From the NCBI GenBank assembly GCA_003500135.1, contig DNTA01000063.1, positions 1 to 5,170 of the forward strand: 5,170 bases of DNA. Direction: 5' to 3'. Made by a program: the position numbers and the translations under genes. How positions within the stretch are numbered: position 1 is the first letter of the stretch; every line of letters starts with the position of its first letter. The notes under the pieces were generated by a model. The model was not told the DNA's origin. It saw nothing but the letters and a program-made list of their open reading frames with translations, and did no database searches. Below are positions 1 to 5,170 of the stretch, piece by piece. The DNA is from Cytophagales bacterium (GTDB lineage: Bacteria; Bacteroidota; Bacteroidia; Cytophagales; Cyclobacteriaceae).

Positions 1-1
1 C

Positions 2-115
2 AATTTATCTTCCAGGAAAAGGGGATTTTTACATAAACTGTTCAATGAATGGCACCTGGTCACAACACCATATAGCATAAAAACAAGTTGCTTATATGTA
101 GTCAGCGTTTTATAG
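2..115 (+). CDS. Possible 3' end of a gene entering from the left (UspA-like tail?)
   Basis: This frame is open from the left edge to a TAG at 113-115 and gives 37 residues with no start, so only a C-terminus would be visible. It contains the run RKRGFLHKLFNE. That vaguely resembles the basic RxRGF-LxxLF stretch shortly before the last beta-strand of some Bacteroidota universal stress (UspA-family) proteins, and a hydrophobic end (CLYVVSVL) follows. The match is from memory and imperfect: the expected 'HxxxPLLV' ending is not clearly present, and the codon use is AT-rich without strong bias. The other two forward frames stop at 34-36 and 78-80. It could equally be chance open frame or a decayed gene end. 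Left-hand flanking sequence would settle it. Confidence 0.25.
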   Translation, partial: NLSSRKRGFLHKLFNEWHLVTTPYSIKTSCLYVVSVL

Positions 116-223
116 TAGTGATCACTGTTGTGCTCTTTGACACAAACGTCCACTATTTCGCGTGGAAGAAAAGAAAGTATTTGACAAAGTACCGGTTGAC
201 CAGCAAGATTCGTAACTTTAGAC

Positions 224-257
224 ATGATGTTTGGTTTGTAGTGACTTCAAACATCAT
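224..257. repeat. Perfect 10-bp inverted repeat, 14-nt loop
   Basis: ATGATGTTTG at 224-233 is exactly reverse-complementary to CAAACATCAT at 248-257, with 14 nt between. The stem is AT-rich and no T-run follows, so it is a poor terminator. The spacing fits a protein-binding operator or an RNA stem. A further AACATCATA copy lies at 300-308. The function is unknown. Confidence 0.55.
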
Positions 258-263
258 AAACTT

Positions 264-287
264 TAGCGAGGCATCAAAGCCTCGCTA
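264..287 (+). terminator. Strong 9-bp GC-rich hairpin, terminator-like
   Basis: TAGCGAGGC (264-272), the loop ATCAAA, then GCCTCGCTA (279-287) form a perfect 9-bp stem. The 3' flank is TTGGATTATT, moderately T-rich but not a clean T-tract. A Rho-independent terminator for a gene to the left is the simplest reading. A structured leader for the gene at 333 is the alternative. On the minus strand the flank is TAAAGTTT, so bidirectional action is possible. Confidence 0.45.
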
Positions 288-332
288 TTGGATTATTCCA
301 ACATCATAGTAATTCATGACAACTTTTATCGG

Positions 333-569
333 ATGATAGTAAAAAATTATAAATTCATTTGGAAGTTTTTCGGTCACGAAGCAAAGGGGACAGCGCTACA
401 TCATCGCATACACCTGGTGCAGTTTGCCTTGCTTCACCGCCTTGAATCTACTGAAAGTGGGGTGGAGGCTTTGAGCGGGGGCCAGCAAGCTTTTTTGATC
501 GTGTCAAATACTGACCGAAAGAAAGTAGAAATGGCTCTTAAGCCCCATGAGATCCTGGATCATGACTAA
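333..569 (+). CDS. Small hypothetical protein, 78 aa
   Basis: I do not recognise this family. The ATG at 333 gives a 78-residue soluble protein (MIVKNYKFIWKFFGHEAKG...) with no signal peptide or membrane segment. A TTG at 288 would extend it by 15 residues but overlaps the edge of the hairpin, so ATG is preferred. From about 370 the DNA becomes less AT-rich and the codons look like those of the neighbouring genes, which favours real coding. The frame is also the only long one here on either strand. Visible features are a His-rich amphipathic helix candidate (LHHRIHLVQF, residues 22-31), a probable strand (AFLIVS, about 53-58) and a Lys/Glu helix ending in ALKPHEILDHD. The order helix, strand, helix suggests a compact small domain. 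It ends one base from the stop codon of the convergent helicase gene. A short regulatory or accessory protein is possible, but no function can be assigned. Confidence 0.5.
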   Translation: MIVKNYKFIWKFFGHEAKGTALHHRIHLVQFALLHRLESTESGVEALSGGQQAFLIVSNTDRKKVEMALKPHEILDHD

Positions 570-570
570 G

Positions 571-1788
571 CTAACGGCTATTTTTCCTTTTAAAGTTGGG
601 TTTTCTTCTCTTTCCTCTGCCGTTTCCGCGTGTTCTGGGTTTGTATTCAGGACTGGGGCCAAACGTCCCCGGAATTTCAGCTTTAGGTACGGGGGCTCCC
701 AAGAGCCTTTCGATATCCGCCATTTTCCCCTGTTCTTTTTCGCTCACCAAAGTAATGGCAATACCATAGGCTGCCGCGCGGGCCGTGCGACCGATCCTAT
801 GGATGTAATCTTCACCACTGTTGGGTACATCGTAATTGAGAACCAGGTCAATATCTTCCACGTCGATACCACGAGAGAGAATATCTGTTGCCACCAGTAT
901 TTTTAACTGTTTGTGTTTGAAACTGGACAATACTTCTTCACGGGTTTCCTGCCCGAGATCGGAATGGATTTCTTCGGCGGGTAGATTTTCTTTTTTGAGG
1001 CTTTTGGTCAGTTCTTTGGCGCTGCTCTTGGTCGAGCAAAATACAATGACGCTTTTCAGCCTTTTGGCGGATAACAAGAATTTTGCAAGTGGTATTTTTT
1101 GGGATTCATAAACGATAAAAGCTCTTTGAGACAGTTTTTCAACAGGCTTACTGATGGCCATATGGACTTCCACGGGGTCGTGAAGGACAGATTTTGATAA
1201 TTCCAATATCTTTTTGGGCATGGTGGCCGAAAAAAGGAGGTTTTGTCTTTTTTCCGGTAGGAAGCCAATAATTTTCATGATATCGGCATGAAATCCCATG
1301 TCGAGCATCCGGTCGGCTTCATCCAGAATGAAGTATTCCAACTTTTTTAGCTTTACATATCCCATATTCAAATGAGCAATAAGACGACCCGGAGTCCCAA
1401 CAACCACATCAGCGCCGCTTTCGAGCGCCTTTTTTTCCTTGGAAAAAGTATTGCCGTCACTGCCGCCATAAACCGGGATGGAACTCACTGATGTGAAGTA
1501 GGAGAGGCCTTCCATTTGCTGGTCTATCTGCATAGCCAGTTCACGAGTAGGTACGATGATCAATGCTTTGATCTGGTCATCGTGTACATTTTTTTTGATG
1601 ATCCCATCAATAATGGGTAGCAGGAACGCAGCTGTTTTACCGGTTCCCGTCTGAGCCGACCCAATAAGGTCGTTACCTTCCATGATATGCGGGATAGCTT
1701 TTTCTTGTATAGAAGTGGCATCTTCGAAGCCAATGGCTTCTATCCCCTCCAGTAGGTTTTGGCTAAAACCAAATTCGTTGAATTTCAA
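571..1788 (-). CDS. DEAD-box ATP-dependent RNA helicase (RhlE-like)
   Basis: This is a cytoplasmic ATP-dependent RNA helicase that unwinds short RNA duplexes. Relatives act in ribosome assembly, RNA decay and cold adaptation. All core motifs are present in order in 405 residues: Q motif with F21 and Q28; Walker A AQTGTGKT (45-52); PTRELA (80-85); GG (108-109); TPGR (132-135); DEAD (156-159); SAT (187-189); motif IV VIVFCST (247-253); QETR (280-283); motif V ATDILSRGIDV (300-310); and HRIGRTAR (330-337). After the two RecA domains comes a short, very basic tail (about 381-405, Arg/Lys/Gly-rich), typical of RhlE-type RNA-binding extensions. The length is normal and nothing is broken. The start is a TTG: an in-frame TAA lies at 1813-1815 with no ATG or GTG between, and the first internal ATG (Met36) would remove the Q motif. 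A promoter at 1839-1870 suggests transcription independent of the upstream peptidase gene. The exact cellular RNA target is not visible. Confidence 0.96.
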   Translation of the reverse strand: MKFNEFGFSQNLLEGIEAIGFEDATSIQEKAIPHIMEGNDLIGSAQTGTGKTAAFLLPIIDGIIKKNVHDDQIKALIIVPTRELAMQIDQQMEGLSYFTSVSSIPVYGGSDGNTFSKEKKALESGADVVVGTPGRLIAHLNMGYVKLKKLEYFILDEADRMLDMGFHADIMKIIGFLPEKRQNLLFSATMPKKILELSKSVLHDPVEVHMAISKPVEKLSQRAFIVYESQKIPLAKFLLSAKRLKSVIVFCSTKSSAKELTKSLKKENLPAEEIHSDLGQETREEVLSSFKHKQLKILVATDILSRGIDVEDIDLVLNYDVPNSGEDYIHRIGRTARAAAYGIAITLVSEKEQGKMADIERLLGAPVPKAEIPGTFGPSPEYKPRTRGNGRGKRRKPNFKRKNSR

Positions 1789-1838
1789 TACAAAATTTAT
1801 TTTAATAAAAAATTAAAAGCATTTCACAGCGGTTAAGG

Positions 1839-1870
1839 CAAAATTAGCTCCATAGAACTACTTTGCCAAA
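1839..1870 (-). promoter_or_regulatory. Bacteroidota sigma-A promoter for the helicase gene
   Basis: Read on the minus strand, TTTG at 1867-1870 (the -33 element) is followed by a 20-nt spacer and TAATTTTG at 1839-1846, a perfect match to the Bacteroidota -7 consensus TAnnTTTG. Transcription would start near 1832 and leave a leader of about 43 nt before the TTG start at 1788. The leader is AT-rich and has no Shine-Dalgarno motif, as is usual in this phylum. Confidence 0.65.
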
Positions 1871-1879
1871 TCTCAATGT

Positions 1880-1906
1880 AAAATAGCCCGGAGGTATTTA
1901 TTCCGG
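1880..1906 (-). terminator. Weak hairpin at the end of the peptidase gene
   Basis: CCGGA and TCCGG (1902-1906 and 1888-1892) can form a 5-bp GC-rich stem with a 9-nt loop that includes the stop codon of the peptidase gene. GCTATTTT follows on the minus strand. The stem is short and the T-run is only four bases, so termination here is tentative and some read-through into the helicase gene is possible. Confidence 0.25.
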
Positions 1907-3304
1907 TGTGGTTACAATGAGTCGTTGATCTGCCTCAATCGGTCTTGCGCCACCTGAAGCCACAGGAGCTCCCAGGGGCAACTGACCCCATGTTCTTGAT
2001 ATGCGAGCCGGACCGGCGCCATTAATTACCGAAAGGGCTGTCTCCAGGAAATCTTCATCAGGACTGCCAAGAGGCTGACTGAAATCGTCAAAGTCCAGTT
2101 TGAAATCAGGTTCAAAACCGTTGCTGTATTCTGAGTCGCCGGTTGCATTGGCACTCTTCATAATGATAGGCTGTATGGCCCAGGTATGGCGTTCTTCAGA
2201 ATCAGTAATCATAATAGAGCCGGTGTACTTTCCGCTTGTATTTTCACTCCCGATCAAAACTACGTCCATGTAGGGCTTTAAGCCATTGATCACCAATTCG
2301 CTTGCCGAGGCTGTTGAACTGGTAACCAATATGTAAACGGCATCCAGGGTCAAATTCACGGACTGAGGGTTGAAACGGGTTTTGAATATTTCTTCATTGT
2401 TATTGTTTTGTGAAAGATAGAACTCCCTGAGGTTATCATTGAAAACCTGTTGATAAAAAACATCCTCGTTATCGACATTGGTTTTAGGAGCAATCATGCT
2501 GGAAAGAACGGTTGCCGTGGAGCTAAACCCACCGGGGTTGTAGCGCAGATCCAAAACCAGGTGCTCCACCCCCTGATTTTCAAATTCAGAGAACTGATCT
2601 ACCAGTTCTGCTTCCAGCGAATTGATAAACTGATTGTATACAATATAGCCCACTTTACCTGCTTCGGTGTCATAAATATTATGATATAAAATCGGGTTTT
2701 CCTGTTCCTTTATAGCCGTTAAACCCACATCTTGATCTGTGGGGCTAAGGCTTCCGTTATTGAGTTCCCCAAGTGTAAGGGTATATTGTTCCTGGGCGAA
2801 AAGTAAATCAATATAGTTCGTTGTGCTCAAAGTTGTACCGTCTACTTCCAGGAAAAAATCCCCGCGTTGCAATCCGGCATTGGCCGCAGGTAATCCAGGA
2901 ATAACGTATTGGATTATGCCATATACATTGTCATTCTCTAGAAATTTGTACAGCTGGAATTTATAACCAAAGGTTTTACTGATTCCCTGAAAACTTTCCT
3001 CCAGTTCCTGGGCATTATCCGTGATCAATGACCAGCGGTCGGTAGGCCGGTATAAAAGTTTCTCGAAATAGGCCTTGGAGTCTGGTTCTTCATTCGGATT
3101 CAAATTGGTAGGCATATATTCGTTCCACAAATAAGCGAAATCCATGTTTTCCCAAATGAAATTATTGATCAATAAAGTTTCCTCACTTATTTGATTGTCA
3201 TCATCTTTAACTACTTCGTCTTCCTGACATGAAACAAGGGTAATGAAAACAATCAATGACCAAGAAAAATGATGCAAAAACCTGCTATATGAAGAACGTA
3301 GCAT
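1898..3304 (-). CDS. S41-family (C-terminal processing) peptidase, PDZ-containing lipoprotein
   Basis: This is a serine protease of the S41/CtpA-Tsp class, exported and lipid-anchored. The ATG at 3304 gives a signal peptide with a hydrophobic core (residues 16-24) and a good lipobox LVSC with Cys26 as the lipidated residue. The following QEDE resembles the acidic export signal of surface lipoproteins in Flavobacteria, so the protein may face outward (inference). An N-terminal helical region (about 40-115) precedes a PDZ domain (about 120-180, with the ligand-loop-like LPAANAGLQRGD). The protease core includes the LDLRYNPGG motif (251-259) that helps form the oxyanion hole, the nucleophile Ser333 in TASASE and the general base Lys359 in SGKYTGS. 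The residue four past the Lys is Ser363, where CtpA/Tsp enzymes have Gln. The end follows the usual Bacteroidota pattern: GFEPD near 396-400, then a loosely conserved tail of some 50 residues. The length of 468 aa suits this lipoprotein subgroup, and the dyad is intact, so it should be active. The substrate is unknown. Confidence 0.94.
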   Translation of the reverse strand: MLRSSYSRFLHHFSWSLIVFITLVSCQEDEVVKDDDNQISEETLLINNFIWENMDFAYLWNEYMPTNLNPNEEPDSKAYFEKLLYRPTDRWSLITDNAQELEESFQGISKTFGYKFQLYKFLENDNVYGIIQYVIPGLPAANAGLQRGDFFLEVDGTTLSTTNYIDLLFAQEQYTLTLGELNNGSLSPTDQDVGLTAIKEQENPILYHNIYDTEAGKVGYIVYNQFINSLEAELVDQFSEFENQGVEHLVLDLRYNPGGFSSTATVLSSMIAPKTNVDNEDVFYQQVFNDNLREFYLSQNNNNEEIFKTRFNPQSVNLTLDAVYILVTSSTASASELVINGLKPYMDVVLIGSENTSGKYTGSIMITDSEERHTWAIQPIIMKSANATGDSEYSNGFEPDFKLDFDDFSQPLGSPDEDFLETALSVINGAGPARISRTWGQLPLGAPVASGGARPIEADQRLIVTTPE

Positions 3305-3491
3305 ATAATTATTTTTTAGTCCACAATGATAACGGATTGAATTAGATTTTGATTGCTAAACTATCAAATTTTTGCAGAATCAACCAGCCGCGATGTATTA
3401 TCGTGTACGCGACATTTACTTTATTTAACCACAATTGTGATATTTTCATGAGATTTGATCCTTTATTTTGGTAGCAATATCAATCAGAGTT
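3305..3491. promoter_or_regulatory. Divergent intergenic region with two palindromes
   Basis: These 187 bp must carry the promoters for both the peptidase lipoprotein (minus) and the DM13 operon (plus). No perfect TAnnTTTG box with a properly spaced TTG was found for either direction. The closest are TTATTTTG at 3463-3470 (plus, one mismatch) and, on the minus strand, TAGTTTAG at about 3356-3363 with TTG 17 nt upstream (one mismatch). Two palindromes could be operators: CACAATTGTG at 3430-3439 (perfect, 10 bp) and TCGTGTACGCGA at 3401-3412 (10 of 12 positions symmetric). Confidence 0.4.
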
Positions 3492-4157
3492 ATGAAAAAT
3501 ATAAAGGTCACATTGTTATTCCTGCTCACGATGGGGTGCATTGGTACGGATATCGTAGATGACGCCGTGCCGGCAAAAGTTGTGATACAAAACCCGATCG
3601 ATACGCTCAAAGTGGGCGAAAGTTATCAGTTCAAGGCCCGATATACCGATGAAAGCGGTGAAATAGTTAACGTACCCATTAGTTGGGAATCGGCTAATGA
3701 CGATATCATTTCCATTACTGCCGATGGGCTGGCCACTGCAGAAATGCAGGGCAGTACTATGGTTACCGCCAGCCACGACACCGCCGGGGATACCCTGTAT
3801 TTAGTTGCCGGCGAAAGAACAACAGCGTCTGTCTCTTTGCGCACTGCCGACCTTATGACTTCCAGTACCTATCCACTTAAAGGAAGCGCCGAATTGGAAG
3901 AAAAGGACGATGGCGCCCTGGAGTTGCGCTTTGGCACCGACTTCAAAACCACGTCGGCCTTGCCCGGTCTGTACGTGTATTTGTCCAATAACCTGAATTC
4001 TACGGCCAATGCTTATGAGATTGGCGCTGTAGATCAGTTTGAAGGCGCCCAGACTTACCCCATTGATGCTGCCGTGGGCATTAATGATTTTGACTATGTC
4101 CTTTTTTACTGTAAACCTTTTAATGTGCCCGTAGGCGAAGGTCTGCTGGTACCCTAA
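3492..4157 (+). CDS. Lipoprotein with BIG2 Ig-like and DM13 domains
   Basis: Predicted envelope lipoprotein of 221 aa. ATG 3492 gives a compact signal peptide ending at Cys16 (LLTMGC, a relaxed lipobox). An alternative TTG at 3468 only adds eight residues and weakens the signal. Residues about 26-107 are a bacterial Ig-like (BIG2) fold: the 'LKVGESYQFKARYTD' strand pair, the central VPISWES tryptophan, and ITADGLATAEMQGSTMVTA. Residues about 118-221 match a DM13 domain: the early Gly-Ser element (LKGSAEL), the hydrophobic FGTDFKTTSALPGLYVYLS, the GAVDQFEGAQTYPI segment, and the characteristic FYCKPFNVPVGEGLL with Cys207. DM13 is a beta-rich domain known elsewhere next to DOMON domains and proposed to take part in redox chemistry through that Cys; this role is predicted, not proven. 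The protein ends right after the domain. It is followed 13 nt later by the beta-barrel gene, so the two are probably co-transcribed. The electron donor or ligand is unknown. Confidence 0.88.
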   Translation: MKNIKVTLLFLLTMGCIGTDIVDDAVPAKVVIQNPIDTLKVGESYQFKARYTDESGEIVNVPISWESANDDIISITADGLATAEMQGSTMVTASHDTAGDTLYLVAGERTTASVSLRTADLMTSSTYPLKGSAELEEKDDGALELRFGTDFKTTSALPGLYVYLSNNLNSTANAYEIGAVDQFEGAQTYPIDAAVGINDFDYVLFYCKPFNVPVGEGLLVP

Positions 4158-4170
4158 TTCCTTGTCAACT

Positions 4171-5028
4171 ATGAAAAGAATAATCATAACAATCACGATC
4201 ATACTATTTCATCTCAATGCGTTTGCCGGAGGTGGCTGGGTACAACCCAAAGGAATGGGTTACTATAAATTAAGCCAATGGTGGATCGTAGCAGATGCTC
4301 ATTACACGAGTACAGGTGAAGTGGATCCCAATGGTACAAGAGCTACTTATTTCACAAGTGTTTTTGCCGAATATGGGGTAACCGATCGCATAACCGGCGT
4401 GGTGTACTGGCCCTTTTTTGGAAGGAGCCTGGTGTATGAACAGGTATCCGGTACCACGGGCGAGGTGATCACACCGGGAGATGCCATCAATGGAATAGGA
4501 GATATGGACCTGACGGTGAAGTACGGACTTACCAAAGATGCACGTATTGCGCTGAGCGCCAGTCTGCTGTTGGGCTTTCCCCTAGGTGAAAGCAGTGGCG
4601 GACGCGATGGAACCCTACAAACAGGCGATGGTGAGTTCAACCAAATGATCCAACTGGATGCCGGCGCCAGCTTTAATGTCTTTGGTTTATACCCTTATGT
4701 CAACGCTTATGCGGCCTTTAACAATCGCACCAATGGTTTTTCGGACGAATTTCGCTGGGGCGCTGAAGTGGGGTTGAGCTATAAGTTCCTGTATGCCAAT
4801 GTACGTATCCAGAATGTCACTTCATTGAAAAACGGTGATTCTAATTTTAATACGGCAGGAACCAGTCTATTTGCCAATAACATGGAGTTTTTAGCCATCA
4901 CACCTGAAGTGGGCATCATCATTAACGACTCTTGGGGGGTGATGGCCAATTATGGCACGGCGGAGTACGGCAGGTTGATCTTTGCTAATCCCACCTATTC
5001 CGTAGGGATTTTTTATAAACCGAAATAA
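4171..5028 (+). CDS. Outer-membrane beta-barrel protein (MetA-pathway/porin-like)
   Basis: Predicted outer-membrane barrel of 285 aa. ATG 4171 gives a clean Sec signal (MKRIIITITIILFHLNAFA) with an AFA|G cleavage site after residue 19; a TTG at 4162 would add only three residues. The mature part is rich in alternating aromatic/hydrophobic strands (for example GYYKLSQWWIVADAHY, ITGVVYWPFFG, LYPYVNAYAAF, FRWGAEVGLSYKFLYANVRI), Gly/Asn turns and a final strand TYSVGIFYKPK. The motifs INGIGDMDLTVKYGL (about 106-120) and LGFPLGES, followed by LQTGDGEFNQ (about 134-158), resemble the barrel family annotated as 'MetA-pathway of phenol degradation' or putative transporters. That label is historical and does not imply phenol metabolism. 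It has no TonB box or plug. It probably works with the DM13 lipoprotein encoded just upstream, as a channel or an anchor (inference). An untested alternative is a purely structural barrel. Confidence 0.85.
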   Translation: MKRIIITITIILFHLNAFAGGGWVQPKGMGYYKLSQWWIVADAHYTSTGEVDPNGTRATYFTSVFAEYGVTDRITGVVYWPFFGRSLVYEQVSGTTGEVITPGDAINGIGDMDLTVKYGLTKDARIALSASLLLGFPLGESSGGRDGTLQTGDGEFNQMIQLDAGASFNVFGLYPYVNAYAAFNNRTNGFSDEFRWGAEVGLSYKFLYANVRIQNVTSLKNGDSNFNTAGTSLFANNMEFLAITPEVGIIINDSWGVMANYGTAEYGRLIFANPTYSVGIFYKPK

Positions 5029-5099
5029 TCATTGTGGTCCGTTGACAGTTTGTCATTCCGGATGATATGATTGGCCGAAAGTATGATTCCCCTTATTTT

Positions 5100-5126
5100 T
5101 TGAATTGCATAATTCTTTTATTTTTG
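5100..5126 (+). promoter_or_regulatory. Possible promoter for a gene beyond the right edge
   Basis: TATTTTTG at 5119-5126 is a perfect TAnnTTTG -7 box. A TTG at 5100-5102 lies 16 nt upstream, slightly closer than the usual 17-23 nt. The surrounding DNA (5029-5170) is AT-rich and holds no open frame worth reporting. A small TGACA-GTT-TGTCA hairpin at 5043-5055 is too short to be called a terminator of the barrel gene. Confidence 0.35.
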
Positions 5127-5170
5127 TTCCTGTTAATTATTAATACTTTTTAGGGTACTTCTAAAAACTG

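Larger units (their letters stand above)
116..332. other. AT-rich non-coding stretch with inverted repeats
   Basis: No convincing coding frame is found here on either strand. The open frame that crosses it on the plus strand starts at a TTG and has no recognisable protein character. What it does hold is two perfect inverted repeats (224-257 and 264-287) and three copies of the word AACATCAT or its complement (224-231 region, 250-257, 300-307). It separates whatever ends at the left edge from the small gene at 333. I see no clear Bacteroidota promoter: the nearest -7-like box, TAACTTTA at 213-220, has one mismatch and no well-spaced TTG. Confidence 0.5.

Noticed and set aside
264..287. Attachment site or IS end
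   Set aside because: The hairpin has no direct target duplication, transposase or integrase nearby; a terminator is simpler.
88..309. Plus-strand open frame of 73 codons
   Set aside because: It starts at TTG, has no protein-like composition, runs through both inverted repeats and has no neighbouring signals; most likely chance.
547..1268. Other open frames overlapping the helicase gene on both strands
   Set aside because: They are antisense or shifted readings of a gene with every DEAD-box motif intact.
2450..2689. Plus-strand frame inside the peptidase gene
   Set aside because: It is a shadow of the S41 catalytic region and has no independent start signals.
3463..3470. TTATTTTG as the -7 box of the DM13 operon
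   Set aside because: One mismatch to TAnnTTTG, and the nearest upstream TTG (3435-3437) is 25 nt away, outside the usual spacing; kept only as a mention in the intergenic region.
3516..4640. Minus-strand frames across the DM13 and barrel genes
   Set aside because: They are antisense to two genes with clear signal peptides and domain signatures.
4171..5028. Phenol-degradation function for the barrel
   Set aside because: The family name is historical; no catabolic genes are nearby, so only a generic outer-membrane barrel role is supported.
5043..5055. TGACA-GTT-TGTCA as terminator of the barrel gene
   Set aside because: The stem has five pairs with a 3-nt loop and no following T-run.

Overview
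The window looks like chromosomal DNA of a member of the Bacteroidota, most likely a marine-type flavobacterium. The signs are a near-perfect Bacteroidota promoter (TTG, 20 nt, TAnnTTTG) ahead of the helicase gene, no Shine-Dalgarno sequences before the starts, an S41 peptidase made as a lipoprotein with acidic residues right after the lipidated Cys, and an RhlE-like DEAD-box helicase of the Bacteroidota kind. No mobile element, CRISPR array, rRNA or tRNA is visible.

Layout. Positions 1-332 are AT-rich. They hold at most the tail of one gene running in from the left, then two perfect inverted repeats, one of them terminator-like. A small plus-strand gene of unknown function (333-569) follows and meets the 3' end of the DEAD-box RNA helicase gene (571-1788, minus) tail to tail with one base between the stop codons. 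The helicase starts at a TTG codon and has its own promoter at 1839-1870. Upstream of it on the same strand is a secreted S41/PDZ lipoprotein peptidase (1898-3304, minus). A 187-bp divergent intergenic region separates this from a plus-strand pair: a BIG2 + DM13 lipoprotein (3492-4157) and, 13 nt later, an outer-membrane beta-barrel protein (4171-5028). The last 140 bases are non-coding and contain a possible promoter for a gene beyond the window.

Functionally the window splits into a cytoplasmic RNA-remodelling gene (the helicase) and a group of three cell-envelope genes: peptidase lipoprotein, DM13 lipoprotein and beta-barrel. The most thought-provoking unit is the DM13/beta-barrel pair. 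It looks like a two-gene operon that puts a cysteine-bearing putative redox domain in the envelope next to a dedicated outer-membrane barrel. Its substrate is not evident. The rest is ordinary chromosomal content; I see no defence island or other clearly new multi-gene system.
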